Shown: positions 24,831 through 33,999, counted from the stretch's first letter. The stretch: DNA of 64,000 bases from Haloferax marinum (GCF_009674625.1 NZ_WKJQ01000001.1:1612001-1676000); one strand, 5' to 3'. Numbers and translations: made by a program. The notes: generated by a model from the sequence alone, not told the origin.

Positions 24831-26822
24831 TTAGAACTTCTCCAGCAACCGTCTGTAGAAACTCGTCTCGTTCTCGCCGGCCAACTTCTCCACAATCAAC
24901 TCCGGTGTCGAACGCGCCAGGTGGTCCTTCACGGGTGACCGATTGACGACGAGTTCGCCGTCTTCGAGGCCGACCGCTTCGATACCGTCGACGGCGACGG
25001 AGACCGCTGCGGCCTCACGAATCCCACCCGCCAGGTGTGAGACGAACACCGCCGCCGCACCCTGGTCTGCGAGTTCTTCGAGGATGCCGGCGATGATTTT
25101 GGCCGACGCACCCGGTTCGGTGATGCTCTCTAACTCGTCGACGAGGACGAGTCGGTCGGCGGCCCCGTCGGTGAGTGCGGCGAAATCGCGGAGTGTGCTC
25201 TCGAACGCTCCGGCATCGAGGGTACCCTGTGACTTGGCGTAGTAGTGGAGTTCGGAAAAGCGCGAGAGACGGAGTGATTCGGCCGGGACAGGCAGACCCA
25301 TGTGTGCGAGGACGACGACGAGTGCCACGAGGTCCAGCGTCGACGTCTTCCCACCGCTGTTCACACCCGAGAGGAGCGTGACGCCCGAGACTTCGTAATC
25401 GACGGGGTCTACGTCTTCGAACTCCACGTCGAGGAGCGGCGACCGGCCCCCCTCGATTGCGAACGACCCCGTGCCGTCGTCGCCGGCAGCACCAGTGAAC
25501 TCGGGGAAGACGCAGTCGAAGTCGCGAGCGAACCGCGAGATTGCGAGGCGAACGTCCAGTTCGAGGGCGTCGCGGACGAGCGTCTCGACTGGGTCGCGAA
25601 GGTCACCGAGGTCAGCTGCGAGGTCGGCTTTGAGTTTCGCGGCGCGGCGGTCGCGAGCGACTTTCAGTTCGGTTCGTAATCGCCCGACTGCGTCTTCGTC
25701 GTGGGCGAGCGGGAACGACGGGTTGTCGGGGAAGATGCGTTCTGTGAGGTCCGCTTCGCCAGGGTGGAGCGAGAGAGAGTCGACGAAGTGGTCGCGGGCG
25801 GCCGCGAGTGCCTCGTCGAACTCGTCTTCGAGTTCCCGCGAGAGCAGCGAATCGACGCGCGCACCCTGTTCGACCAGCGAGAGGAAGTCGGTCCCCTCGA
25901 TAGTGACGTCGCGTTCGCGAATGACGTCCCGAAGGTGGTCGTTTGCGACCGATTCGGCCGTCGAGACGGCCGTGTCGATGTCGTCGACGGCGGCGGTGAG
26001 TCGCGTGAGTTCGTCGTCACCGACGACGGTTCCGTCGTCGTCCAGTCGCGAGAGTGCGTCTCGGAGCGCAGAGACGTCGCACGGTGGGTCGATACCCGCC
26101 ACCTCGTGGACGTCGGCGGCAGCCAACAGCGCCTCACGGTTCTCAGCGAAGAACGCGAGCAGGCGCTCGGGGACGACCTCGTCCGTCCGCTCTGCGGCGT
26201 CAGGAAGCACTCGAACGTCGCCGTCGACGTCGATACCGGCGAACGACTCGTCGAGGACGACGACAGTCGAGTAGGAACGAGCGAGTTCGCCGATGCCGCG
26301 CGCGTCTTCGACGACTTCGATAGAGAGTTCGGGGAACGCCTCTTTGGCCGCCGCGTAGCGCTCGGCGTCGGTGGTGGCGATACAGCGCTCGCGGACGCGA
26401 CGCGGCTTGGGGTCGGACAACGGTTCGACACCGGAGAGCGCCGCAAGCACGTCCGGGTCGGGGTCGAGGTCCGTCGCGTCGGCGGCGAACTCGTGGACCT
26501 CCTCGATTCGAGACGCCGACCCGGTGGGAAAGAGCGTCTCCATGCGCTTTTCGGCGTACGTCGTGACGGTTCGTGCCTGCAAGAGGCCGAGCGCGTCGCG
26601 GTAAATCTCCGAGGCGCGGTCCGTAGCGAGGAACCCGCCGGTGTCGTCGTGGTCGCGTCGAATTGCCCCACGAGCGATTGCCGCGGCCCGCCCTTCCGTG
26701 AGACCCGGCGCTCGTGCGAGTGCTGCCACGTCACCCTCTCTGAGCGCTCGCTCGGCGTCGTCGAGTTCTGCGAGTGCGGCCGCCGTCTTCGCGCCGACAC
26801 CGGGGATGGTCTCGAACTCCAT
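24831..26822 (-). CDS. MutS-like ATPase with N-terminal helix-hairpin-helix
   Basis: A 663-residue protein. The N-terminus has a helix-hairpin-helix (IPGVGAKTAAALAELDDAE) and the C-terminal third is a MutS ATPase domain: Walker A SGVNSGGKTST, DRLVLVDELESITEPGASAK (Walker B and signature) and FVSHLAGGI. The N-terminal mismatch-recognition (Phe-X-Glu) domain of MutS1 is not seen, so a MutS2/MutS5-like role in recombination or repair is likelier than mismatch correction. MEFETIPGV was chosen as start; MCARMEFE is four codons longer. It is divergent from larE. Confidence 0.85.
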   Translation of the reverse strand: MEFETIPGVGAKTAAALAELDDAERALREGDVAALARAPGLTEGRAAAIARGAIRRDHDDTGGFLATDRASEIYRDALGLLQARTVTTYAEKRMETLFPTGSASRIEEVHEFAADATDLDPDPDVLAALSGVEPLSDPKPRRVRERCIATTDAERYAAAKEAFPELSIEVVEDARGIGELARSYSTVVVLDESFAGIDVDGDVRVLPDAAERTDEVVPERLLAFFAENREALLAAADVHEVAGIDPPCDVSALRDALSRLDDDGTVVGDDELTRLTAAVDDIDTAVSTAESVANDHLRDVIRERDVTIEGTDFLSLVEQGARVDSLLSRELEDEFDEALAAARDHFVDSLSLHPGEADLTERIFPDNPSFPLAHDEDAVGRLRTELKVARDRRAAKLKADLAADLGDLRDPVETLVRDALELDVRLAISRFARDFDCVFPEFTGAAGDDGTGSFAIEGGRSPLLDVEFEDVDPVDYEVSGVTLLSGVNSGGKTSTLDLVALVVVLAHMGLPVPAESLRLSRFSELHYYAKSQGTLDAGAFESTLRDFAALTDGAADRLVLVDELESITEPGASAKIIAGILEELADQGAAAVFVSHLAGGIREAAAVSVAVDGIEAVGLEDGELVVNRSPVKDHLARSTPELIVEKLAGENETSFYRRLLEKF

Positions 26823-26955
26823 TCGGGCGCACATATCGCGGCATAGGACAAAAAGTCGCGGGTGCCAAACCCGCTGCCGACAGGCACATTTCCTCGTTCG
26901 CGGTCGTTCACGCCGGGGACGAGGGGCTTTTGACCGTCCACCGGGAAGGGAGGCC

Positions 26956-27837
26956 ATGAGCGAGCGAGACGCCGCGTCGAAGGCACGAGCGGCACGCGAG
27001 GCACTCGCAGAGCGCGAGAGTGTCCTCGTCGCCTTCTCCGGCGGCGTAGACTCCAGTGTGGTCGCTGCACTCGCCTCCGACGCCCTCGGAGACGACGCGG
27101 TCGCCTGCACGGCAAAGAGCGAGACGCTCCCCGAAGCGGAGCTAGAAGACGCCAGACGCGTGGCCGAAGAAATCGGAATCCGACACATCGTCGTCGAGTT
27201 CTCCGAACTCGACAATCCGGACTTCGTGGTGAACGGCGACGACCGGTGTTACCACTGCCGGACGATGCGACTCGGCCGGATGTACGATGCTGCCCGCGAG
27301 CGCGGTATCGAGACGGTCTGTGACGGGACGAACGCCTCTGACCCCGGCGAGGGTCACCGCCCCGGCCTCCGCGCAGTCGAGGAGTTAGAGGTCATCTCAC
27401 CGCTTCTCGCACACGACATCACGAAAGACGAAGTGCGCGAAATCGCAGACGAGTACGGTCTCTCGGTCGCCGACAAACCGTCGATGGCGTGTCTCTCCTC
27501 GCGGATTCCGACGGGCCTCGAAGTCACAGAAGAACGACTCTCTCGCGTCGAGCAAGCCGAGACCATCCTCCGGACGTGGGGCTTCGAACAGTTCCGCGTC
27601 CGCGACCACGACGGCCTCGCTCGCATCGAAGTCGCACCCGACGAGTTAGAGCGCGCACTCGACCCTGATTTCGTCCGTGCTGCTCGTGACCACCTGAAAG
27701 ACGTCGGCTTCGACCACGTCACACTCGACTTACATGGCTACCGAACCGGGAGCGTCAGTCCTGCTGCTGACGACGACACGGACGACGAGATGCTCGTCGA
27801 CGACGTGTTCGCACAGGACTACCCGATGCGAAAATAG
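26956..27837 (+). CDS. larE: ATP-dependent sulfur transferase LarE
   Basis: A 293-residue PP-loop ATPase with VAFSGGVDSSVV, catalysing sulfur insertion into the nickel-pincer nucleotide precursor. Three cysteines, Cys98 and Cys101 (DDRCYHCRT) and Cys179 (SMACLSSRIPTG), match the three-Cys group of LarE that is thought to bind a [4Fe-4S] cluster and recycle the sulfur, in contrast to the one-Cys sacrificial enzyme. ATG 26956 with the preceding aaggga fits. The companion larB is 7 kb away on the other strand. Confidence 0.92.
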   Translation: MSERDAASKARAAREALAERESVLVAFSGGVDSSVVAALASDALGDDAVACTAKSETLPEAELEDARRVAEEIGIRHIVVEFSELDNPDFVVNGDDRCYHCRTMRLGRMYDAARERGIETVCDGTNASDPGEGHRPGLRAVEELEVISPLLAHDITKDEVREIADEYGLSVADKPSMACLSSRIPTGLEVTEERLSRVEQAETILRTWGFEQFRVRDHDGLARIEVAPDELERALDPDFVRAARDHLKDVGFDHVTLDLHGYRTGSVSPAADDDTDDEMLVDDVFAQDYPMRK

Positions 27838-27939
27838 CCGGGTCGCGTTCTTCCGAGTCGACTCTCGTCTCTCTTTTTGTCTCTCCTGGGACGGAGCAGT
27901 CGCTCCGTGCGGTCGATACCGACGACGGAGTACGCAGAA

Positions 27940-28578
27940 CTACGCCGTGAGGAACTCCGTCACGTTCTCTGTGACGATGTGGACGAGCGGGTCGTCGGCG
28001 TCGTCGCTCAACTCGACTTCGAGTTCGCAGAGACTTCCGTATTCGAGCGGTTGTGAGAGCATCGTCTCGATGATGTCGAGGCCTTTCAACTCACCGAGGA
28101 CGAGTCGAATCGGTGTTCCGTGGGTGACGACCAAGACAGTCTCGTCTGGGGCCATCGAGGCCACGAGGCCTTCTTCCGCCGTGAAGACGCGTCGCCGCAC
28201 TTCGACGAGGCTCTCGCCACTCGGTGGTCGCTCGCGCGCTGCCGGCGTGCCGACCGACGAGAGGAAATACTGTGGGTACTGGTCGGAGAGCGCGTCGAAT
28301 TTGAACCCTTGGAGTGACCCGACGTCGCGTTCACGCCACGAGGGGTCGAGGACCGATTCGAGGTCGAGTTCGCGTGCAATCGGGCGGGCCGTCTCTTGGG
28401 CGCGTTCGATATCCGATGTCACGATGCGGTCGACATCGTACGATTGTTCGACGTAGTGTGCAAGCGCCGCTGCTTGCTTTCGGCCACGGTCATCGAGCGA
28501 AACAGGTGCCCAGCCCTGCACACGCCCTTCGTGGCTCCACGTCGTCTCGCCGTGACGGGCGAGAAGGAGGGTTGCCAT
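27940..28578 (-). CDS. Histidine phosphatase family protein
   Basis: A 212-residue phosphoglycerate-mutase-like phosphatase. The phospho-His motif is LLLARHGETTWS, an Arg occurs in the motif ERDVGSLQGF and the second catalytic His is in VLVVTHGTPIRLV. Substrate unknown; candidates include phosphosugars or small-molecule phosphates. The gene is convergent with larE; a T5 tract (27875-27879) lies in the 100-nt gap. Confidence 0.9.
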   Translation of the reverse strand: MATLLLARHGETTWSHEGRVQGWAPVSLDDRGRKQAAALAHYVEQSYDVDRIVTSDIERAQETARPIARELDLESVLDPSWRERDVGSLQGFKFDALSDQYPQYFLSSVGTPAARERPPSGESLVEVRRRVFTAEEGLVASMAPDETVLVVTHGTPIRLVLGELKGLDIIETMLSQPLEYGSLCELEVELSDDADDPLVHIVTENVTEFLTA

Positions 28579-28666
28579 ACGCCTGGTTTATTCTCACCAG
28601 CAATGAACGTTCCGCGAGGGAGCACCGCGCGCGAGGTTCACGGTTACTCGTCGCCAACCAGTACGT

Positions 28667-29137
28667 ATGACACGTGAACTGACGACGAGTATCGAAATCG
28701 ACGCGCCACCGGAGCGAGTGTGGGACGTACTCGTCGATTTCGACCACTACGACGACTGGAACCCCTTCATGCGAATCGTCGGGCGGGCGAACGAAGGTGC
28801 GACACTCGTCGTTCGTCTCATGCCACCCGGTACGAGAGAGTCCGTCTTCGAACCGGACGTGACGCGGTGTGAGAGATATCGGGAGTTCGGGTGGCTCGGA
28901 CACCTCGTCGTTCCGGGACTGTTCGACGGCGAACATCGGTTCCGCCTCGAACCGCTCGACGGCGGGACGCGAACTCGGTTCGAACACAGAGAGACGTTTT
29001 CGGGTATTCTCGCGGGCATCACCCTGCGGTTCATCGGTGACCAGACGAAGGCAGGGTTCGAAGCGATGAACGAGGCGTTGAAGGGTCGCGTCGAGAGCCT
29101 CGTCGCAGCGGAGCGGCGAGAATCTGCGGAGTTGTAA
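28667..29137 (+). CDS. SRPBCC (START/Bet v1-like) family protein
   Basis: A 156-residue single domain: TSIEIDAPPERVWDVLVDFDHYDDWNPFMR at the N-terminus, FRLEPLDGGTRTRFEHRETF in the middle and a long C-terminal helix GFEAMNEALKGRVESLVAAE. This is a polyketide-cyclase/SRPBCC fold that binds hydrophobic ligands. Ligand unknown. It is divergent from the histidine phosphatase gene. Confidence 0.9.
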   Translation: MTRELTTSIEIDAPPERVWDVLVDFDHYDDWNPFMRIVGRANEGATLVVRLMPPGTRESVFEPDVTRCERYREFGWLGHLVVPGLFDGEHRFRLEPLDGGTRTRFEHRETFSGILAGITLRFIGDQTKAGFEAMNEALKGRVESLVAAERRESAEL

Positions 29138-29235
29138 CAGAGCGTCTCGTCACCAACCGCGTTCAGTGACACACCAGTTGGTGGGGTGAGGCGATTCCGG
29201 CGAAAACCAACCGTCGATAGCTGTGAGACTGTGTC

Positions 29236-30663
29236 TCAGTTCCCAGTCCACCGCAACACGGCGAGGGTCCCCTCGAAGAGGACGATCATCGTCGCCGCGA
29301 TGATGATGGGTGCCATCCCCGTCGGGTCGGGACTGACGAGGAACGCCAGACCGAGGAACGCGCCCCAAAAGAGCAGGCGTCGGTCCTCGAGCCACACCCG
29401 TGTGACGAGTTTCATCATGATGGCCAACTCGACGAACAGTGGAATCTGGAAGACGATGGCCATGTAACCCATCAGGATGAGGATGAGGTTGAACGTCTCT
29501 TTGAGGCCGAACGCGATGACTGCCGTCCCTTCGGTGTAGGACGTGAAGTACGCGAAGATGGCCGGCAAGACCACGAAGTGCGCGAAGATGACGCCGATGA
29601 CCGCGAGGACGAGACTCGTCGGCACCGCCGCGAGGTAGTACTTGCGCTCTTTCGGGTAGAGGCCGGGTCGCATGAACAGGTACGTCTGGTAGACGAACAC
29701 CGGCAGACCGATGACCGTCCCTGCGAGACCTGCGACTTTGAGTTTCGTCAGGATGAGTTCGAGCGGGCCGTAGAGACGCGGCCGGCGGTCTGCCATCGAA
29801 TCGGCCGCCGGAATGTGGGTGTTCCAGAGGAAGTTGATGACGTCGGTTGCGCTGGGGAGCCCCGTGTCAACGTACGCGTTGAGGATGTCGGCACCGGGGA
29901 AGAGGACGAGTGTGACGAGTCCGGCGACACCGAGGACGATTGCCAACCGACGAATCATCTCCTCGATGTGGTCGGTCAGCGGCATCTCCTGGTCGGTTTC
30001 GGGAGCGCTGCCGGCGATACCGCTGCCGAGAATGCCGTCGTCATCGTCGTCCACAGCGGTACTGGTGTCGTAGGGGTCAGGCGGACCGCTTAGGACGTCG
30101 TCGGATTCGTCGTCGGTGGCTTTGTCGGATTCGTCGTCTTCGTCGTCTGCAGTTTCGTCTTCGTCGGCGGCGTCCGCGTCGGCGGCTTCGTCGTCACCGT
30201 CGTCGGATTCAGTCTCGTCTTCTCCCTCGTCGTCGAGTTCTGAATCGACTGGGAAGAGACCGTCACCGGGTTCGCCGACGACGAGGGTATCGGACTCGTC
30301 GTCGTCAGCGGCGTCCGCGTCGGCGTCTGGTTCGTCGCTCGCAGACTCGTCAGTGATGTCGTCGTCCTCCTCTGAGTCGTCTGACTCGTCAGTGACTGAC
30401 TCCTCGGGCGGCGTCACGCGGCCGTAAACGGGTTCGAACTCGTCCGGTTGGTCGTCGCTGTCGTCGGAGTCGTCTGCGGCCGTACCGGCGTCGTCGCCGG
30501 ATTCGTCCGTCGACTCGTCGCCGCCGTCGGAGTCGTTTGCGGCCGAATCGACGTCGTCACCGGATTCGTCACCGCGCGAGACCGAGTCGGTGTCAACCAC
30601 GTCGTCAGAGACGTTCGTCTCTTCGTCTGTTGATGACTCCGTGTCGCGCTCCTCGTCCGCCAT
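29236..30663 (-). CDS. tatC: Twin-arginine translocase subunit TatC (TatCo type)
   Basis: A 475-residue protein. Residues 1 to about 225 are almost only Asp, Glu, Ser and Ala, without membrane segments; the rest is a six-helix TatC: MPLTDHIEEMIRRLAIVLG, SMADRRPRLYGPLELILTKLKVAGLAGTVIGLPVFVYQTYLF MRPGLYPKERKY (split here for length), and FIVSPDPTGMAPIIIAATMIVLFE. Haloarchaea export most proteins by the Tat system, so this gene is essential in well-studied species. It is divergent from tatCt with a 130-nt shared promoter region. Confidence 0.9.
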   Translation of the reverse strand: MADEERDTESSTDEETNVSDDVVDTDSVSRGDESGDDVDSAANDSDGGDESTDESGDDAGTAADDSDDSDDQPDEFEPVYGRVTPPEESVTDESDDSEEDDDITDESASDEPDADADAADDDESDTLVVGEPGDGLFPVDSELDDEGEDETESDDGDDEAADADAADEDETADDEDDESDKATDDESDDVLSGPPDPYDTSTAVDDDDDGILGSGIAGSAPETDQEMPLTDHIEEMIRRLAIVLGVAGLVTLVLFPGADILNAYVDTGLPSATDVINFLWNTHIPAADSMADRRPRLYGPLELILTKLKVAGLAGTVIGLPVFVYQTYLFMRPGLYPKERKYYLAAVPTSLVLAVIGVIFAHFVVLPAIFAYFTSYTEGTAVIAFGLKETFNLILILMGYMAIVFQIPLFVELAIMMKLVTRVWLEDRRLLFWGAFLGLAFLVSPDPTGMAPIIIAATMIVLFEGTLAVLRWTGN

Positions 30664-30687
30664 TCAGATGACTTACGCTTCCGGCCA

Positions 30688-30695
30688 GTTATAGG
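30688..30695 (-). promoter_or_regulatory. TATA-like element of tatCo
   Basis: On the minus strand the string is cctataac, centred 28 nt before the ATG at 30661-30663, matching leaderless spacing. Confidence 0.5.
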
Positions 30696-30793
30696 TCTTT
30701 TCGCATCGTCTCGCGAGCCCCCCGTACCCTCCCCGAAAATACAGAAGCGGTGAAAAAGATTGATAACCGCCAGACTGCTTTCCCAGCATACGT

Positions 30794-32944
30794 ATGTCCA
30801 GCGCCCTCGACGAGGACACTCAACAGACACTCGCTGCCGGCCGCGAAACCGCCGGTGCGATGCTCCGAGCGGCGCAGAAAGACCTCCAGAAGGTCTTCAT
30901 CGTCTTCCTCATCGGGTTCTTGGGGACCTTTTACGCCCTCAGACTCTACGTCTGGGACTTCTTCAAAGGTATCACGAGAGCCCAGATGGACGCCGCCACG
31001 GAGGGCGTCCTCGAAATCATCGCACAGACACCGTTCGACGTCATCCTCCTGCAGGCGAAAATCGGGCTCGTCGTGGGTATCCTCATGGCGCTCCCGCCGT
31101 TCATCTACTTCGCGAGAGACGCGCTGAAAGAGCGCAACGCGTGGCCACAGTCACCTGTCGCCCCGTGGAAACTCCTCCTCATCGGACTCACGATGGTCGT
31201 GTTGTTCGTGCTCGGCGTCGCCTACGGCTACTTCGTGTTCTTCCCGTTTACCTTCGCGTTCCTCGCGAAGAACGCCTTCTCTGCGGGCTTTACGCCGACC
31301 TACTCCATCGTGAAGTGGGCGCAGTTCATCTTCCTGCTCACGCTCTCGTTCGGTCTCGCGAGTCAACTCCCGCTCGCGATGACCGGCCTGTCGTACGCTG
31401 AAATCGTCCCGTACGAACTCTTCCGCGACAAGTGGCGCCACGCCGTCGTCGGCATCTTCGCGTTCGGTGCGCTCTTCACGCCGCCGGACCCGTTCACGCA
31501 GATTATGTGGGCGGTGCCGGTCATCTCGCTGTACGCGTTCAGCCTCTATCTCGCCAAAGTGGTCGTCACGGCCAAGCGGGGGAGCGAGAAGATGGACGTC
31601 AAGTCCACCGCGACGGCCCACTGGAACGTTCTCGCAGGTATCGGCGTCGTCGGTGGTCTCCTCGTCTACGCCTTCTACGAGTACAGCGGTATCCAACTCG
31701 CAAACGCCGGTCTCGGCGCCATCGGGAGCGACTACGCGTTCCTCGCTCCGGAGTCGCAGCTCGTTCTCGGTGCGTTCGTCGTCTCGGGTGCCCTCGTTGG
31801 CCTGCTCGGCGGCGTCGCGTACTTCGTCTACCGCGACATCGAACGCCTCGAACGCACAGAAGTCGGCGTCGGAGAACCCTCGAAACTCGACATTGGGGCG
31901 CTCAGCGCAAGCGGTGTCCGCGCTGCCCCACCGGAAGCGTTCGCTGAACTCGACGAAGACCAGGCGATGGGCCTCGCGTCCGCCGCCATCGACGACGGAG
32001 ACACCGAGAAGGCACAGGCAATTCTCGACCGTTTCGACGAAGCACAGGGAGGGGAGGCCGCGGAAGAGGCGGCCGACGCACCGTCCGAAATCGAAGACAG
32101 GACGACCCGTGCCGGCGGCGTGTTCTTCGACGAACTCACAGGCGGAGAGACGGACGAAGACGACATCGGCGGCTACTACAAGGATATCGCGTTCATCGTG
32201 GACTCGCTCACCTCGCGGGCGTTCTGGCTCGTTGGCTGGTTCATGTTCGTCCTCGCGACGACCTTCGGCTGGCTCTACACCGGCGGTATCCGCGACGTCT
32301 ACGAGGACTTCCTCCGTCGCCTGCCCGACGTGGTGACGCCCGAAGAAGTGCTGAACGTCGTCGCCCTCCACCCGATGGAGGCGCTCATCTTCGAGGTGAA
32401 GTTCTCGACCATCCTGGCCGTCCTCGCGACGCTCCCACTCCTCGCGTTCTTCGCGTGGCCCGCGCTCCGCGACCGAAGCATCGTCCGACAGCGTCGTCGG
32501 ACCGTCTTCCTGTGGACTGGCGCGCTCGCCGGTGGACTCCTCGGTGGGTTCGCACTCGGATACAGTTACGTCGCACCTGGCGTCATCACCTTCCTCGTCG
32601 AGGACGCCATCGCGGCGGAGATGATTATCGCCTACCGCATCACCAACTTCTTCTGGCTCATCTTCTTCACGACGGCCGGAATCGGCCTCCTCGCGGACGT
32701 GCCCATCCTGATGGTGCTTCTCAACACGGCGGGTGTCACCTACGACACGATGCGGGGTCGCTGGCGCGAAGTGACGGTACTCATCCTCGCCCTCTCGGCT
32801 ATCTTCACGCCCGCGAGCATCACGACGATGTTCATGGTGACGATTCCGCTGATGGCCGCCTACGGCGTCGGCCTCGGTATCCTGTTCGTGATAACGTTCG
32901 GTGGCCGGCGGAACCTCGCCCCCGCGCGCGGAACTGCCGAGTGA
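30794..32944 (+). CDS. tatC: Tandem TatC fusion, twin-arginine translocase (TatCt type)
   Basis: A 716-residue protein made of two TatC domains, a haloarchaea-specific arrangement. The first is at about residues 25-255 (FIGFLGTFYALRLYVW ... ALPPFIYFARDALK ... GLASQLPLAMTGLSYAEIVPYELFRDKWRHAVVG, GALFTPPDPFTQIMWAVP), followed by two extra helices and an acidic soluble linker at about 360-470. The second, with FWLVGWFMFVLATTFGW ... FDPMEALIFEVK-like segment, is at about 475-716 and ends in ALSAIFTPASITTMFMVTIPLMAAYG. Expected 14 helices. It works with TatCo and TatA in folded-protein export. Confidence 0.93.
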   Translation: MSSALDEDTQQTLAAGRETAGAMLRAAQKDLQKVFIVFLIGFLGTFYALRLYVWDFFKGITRAQMDAATEGVLEIIAQTPFDVILLQAKIGLVVGILMALPPFIYFARDALKERNAWPQSPVAPWKLLLIGLTMVVLFVLGVAYGYFVFFPFTFAFLAKNAFSAGFTPTYSIVKWAQFIFLLTLSFGLASQLPLAMTGLSYAEIVPYELFRDKWRHAVVGIFAFGALFTPPDPFTQIMWAVPVISLYAFSLYLAKVVVTAKRGSEKMDVKSTATAHWNVLAGIGVVGGLLVYAFYEYSGIQLANAGLGAIGSDYAFLAPESQLVLGAFVVSGALVGLLGGVAYFVYRDIERLERTEVGVGEPSKLDIGALSASGVRAAPPEAFAELDEDQAMGLASAAIDDGDTEKAQAILDRFDEAQGGEAAEEAADAPSEIEDRTTRAGGVFFDELTGGETDEDDIGGYYKDIAFIVDSLTSRAFWLVGWFMFVLATTFGWLYTGGIRDVYEDFLRRLPDVVTPEEVLNVVALHPMEALIFEVKFSTILAVLATLPLLAFFAWPALRDRSIVRQRRRTVFLWTGALAGGLLGGFALGYSYVAPGVITFLVEDAIAAEMIIAYRITNFFWLIFFTTAGIGLLADVPILMVLLNTAGVTYDTMRGRWREVTVLILALSAIFTPASITTMFMVTIPLMAAYGVGLGILFVITFGGRRNLAPARGTAE

Positions 32945-33008
32945 CCACGTACCGAGGGAGTAACCACGTACTGAGACCACGTTTCCGGACTCACCGTCGA
33001 CGTTTCGC

Positions 33009-33025
33009 TTCAACAGACTGTTGAA
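33009..33025. promoter_or_regulatory. 17-bp palindrome, candidate operator
   Basis: TTCAACAG and CTGTTGAA form a perfect eight-base inverted repeat around a single A. It lies 34-50 nt before the ribbon-helix-helix ATG at 33059, just upstream of the TATA region, and is not followed by a T-tract, so an operator is likelier than a terminator for tatCt, whose stop is 65 nt before it. Confidence 0.55.
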
Positions 33026-33058
33026 AAGGCGTAAGTATTCTCGTGATAATCGCCGAGT

Positions 33059-33235
33059 ATGGCTAAAATTAGCGTCGAGATTCCCGACGAACTGCTCGCC
33101 GACCTGGACGAGCACGTCGGTGACGACAAGAAATTCGTGAACCGGAGCGACGCTGTCCGGTCTTCTATCCGGAAGACACTGGACATCCTCGACGAAATCG
33201 ACAAACGGCACAACCGACTGGACGACGATGAGTGA
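33059..33235 (+). CDS. Ribbon-helix-helix (CopG-type) transcription regulator
   Basis: A 58-residue protein. The beta strand MAKISVEIPDELLADLDEHV and the following helices FVNRSDAVRSSIRKTLDIL fit an RHH domain of the MetJ/Arc type; the end is charged. Such proteins bind palindromes as dimers of dimers. The stop overlaps the start of the transporter gene (ATGAGTGA, 33228-33235), so the two are translationally coupled. The nearby palindrome at 33009-33025 may be its own site. Confidence 0.85.
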   Translation: MAKISVEIPDELLADLDEHVGDDKKFVNRSDAVRSSIRKTLDILDEIDKRHNRLDDDE

Positions 33236-33947
33236 GGGGCCATCGAACGTCGGCCAAGTCGCCCTCGTCGGGCTATTCGTCACGGCACTGACGACGGCGC
33301 AGTTGACTGCCTCGAAACTGCTGGCGATTCCGCTCCCGTCTGCCATCGGTGAACTCCCACTCGTCGGTGCGACGATTATCCTCCCTGGCGCGGCGCTGGC
33401 GTACGCACTCACCTTCTTCGCGTCCGACTGTTACTCAGAACTCTACGGCCGACGGCCGGCACAGGTGATGGTCAACGTCGGGTTCGCGATGAACTTCGTC
33501 CTCCTCGGGCTGGTCTGGAGCACCATCGCAGCACCTGCGGCAAACCCCGAATTCGCCGGAGAGTTCGCAAACGTCCTCGCCTCGGGGACGAACATCGTCG
33601 CCGGCAGTCTGCTCGCGTATCTCGTGAGTCAAAACTGGGACGTCATCGTCTTCCACGGCATCCGCGACCTGACCGACGGCGCGTTCCTCTGGCTTCGAAA
33701 CATCGTCTCGACGGCGACGAGTCAGGCCATCGACACGGTCATCTTCGTCGGCGTCGCGTTCTACGTCGCGCCGACCGTTCTCGGCATCGGACAGGCGCTC
33801 CCACGAAACGTCCTCGTCGGACTCATCGTCGGGCAGTATCTGCTGAAACTCCTCATCGCGATCGTCGACACGCCGTTCGTCTACGCCGTCGTCGCACTCC
33901 TCGGCGACGAGTCCACCTCGTCGGACGATGGGTGGGTCGCCGACTGA
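33228..33947 (+). CDS. VUT family queuosine/preQ-type precursor transporter (YhhQ-like)
   Basis: A 239-residue six-helix membrane protein. Family segments are LTASKLLAIPLPS, LTFFASDCYSELYGRRPAQVMVNVGF, VSQNWDVIVFHGIRDLT and AIDTVIFVGVAFYV. The family takes up queuine or preQ0/preQ1 bases; in archaea the end product is archaeosine at tRNA position 15. Substrate is inferred from family. It overlaps the RHH regulator gene by 8 nt. Confidence 0.85.
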   Translation: MSEGPSNVGQVALVGLFVTALTTAQLTASKLLAIPLPSAIGELPLVGATIILPGAALAYALTFFASDCYSELYGRRPAQVMVNVGFAMNFVLLGLVWSTIAAPAANPEFAGEFANVLASGTNIVAGSLLAYLVSQNWDVIVFHGIRDLTDGAFLWLRNIVSTATSQAIDTVIFVGVAFYVAPTVLGIGQALPRNVLVGLIVGQYLLKLLIAIVDTPFVYAVVALLGDESTSSDDGWVAD

Positions 33948-33999
33948 GCGCCCGATTCGTCGCTCGCCTTATCTCTTTCGGTAACATATCACACAGTGT

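Noticed and set aside
31151-33412. 753-codon open frame on the minus strand opposite tatCt
   Set aside because: Overlaps a clear TatC fusion gene. The translation is a low-complexity stretch of Arg, Glu and Asp, the usual antisense shadow in G/C-rich DNA, without any family motif.
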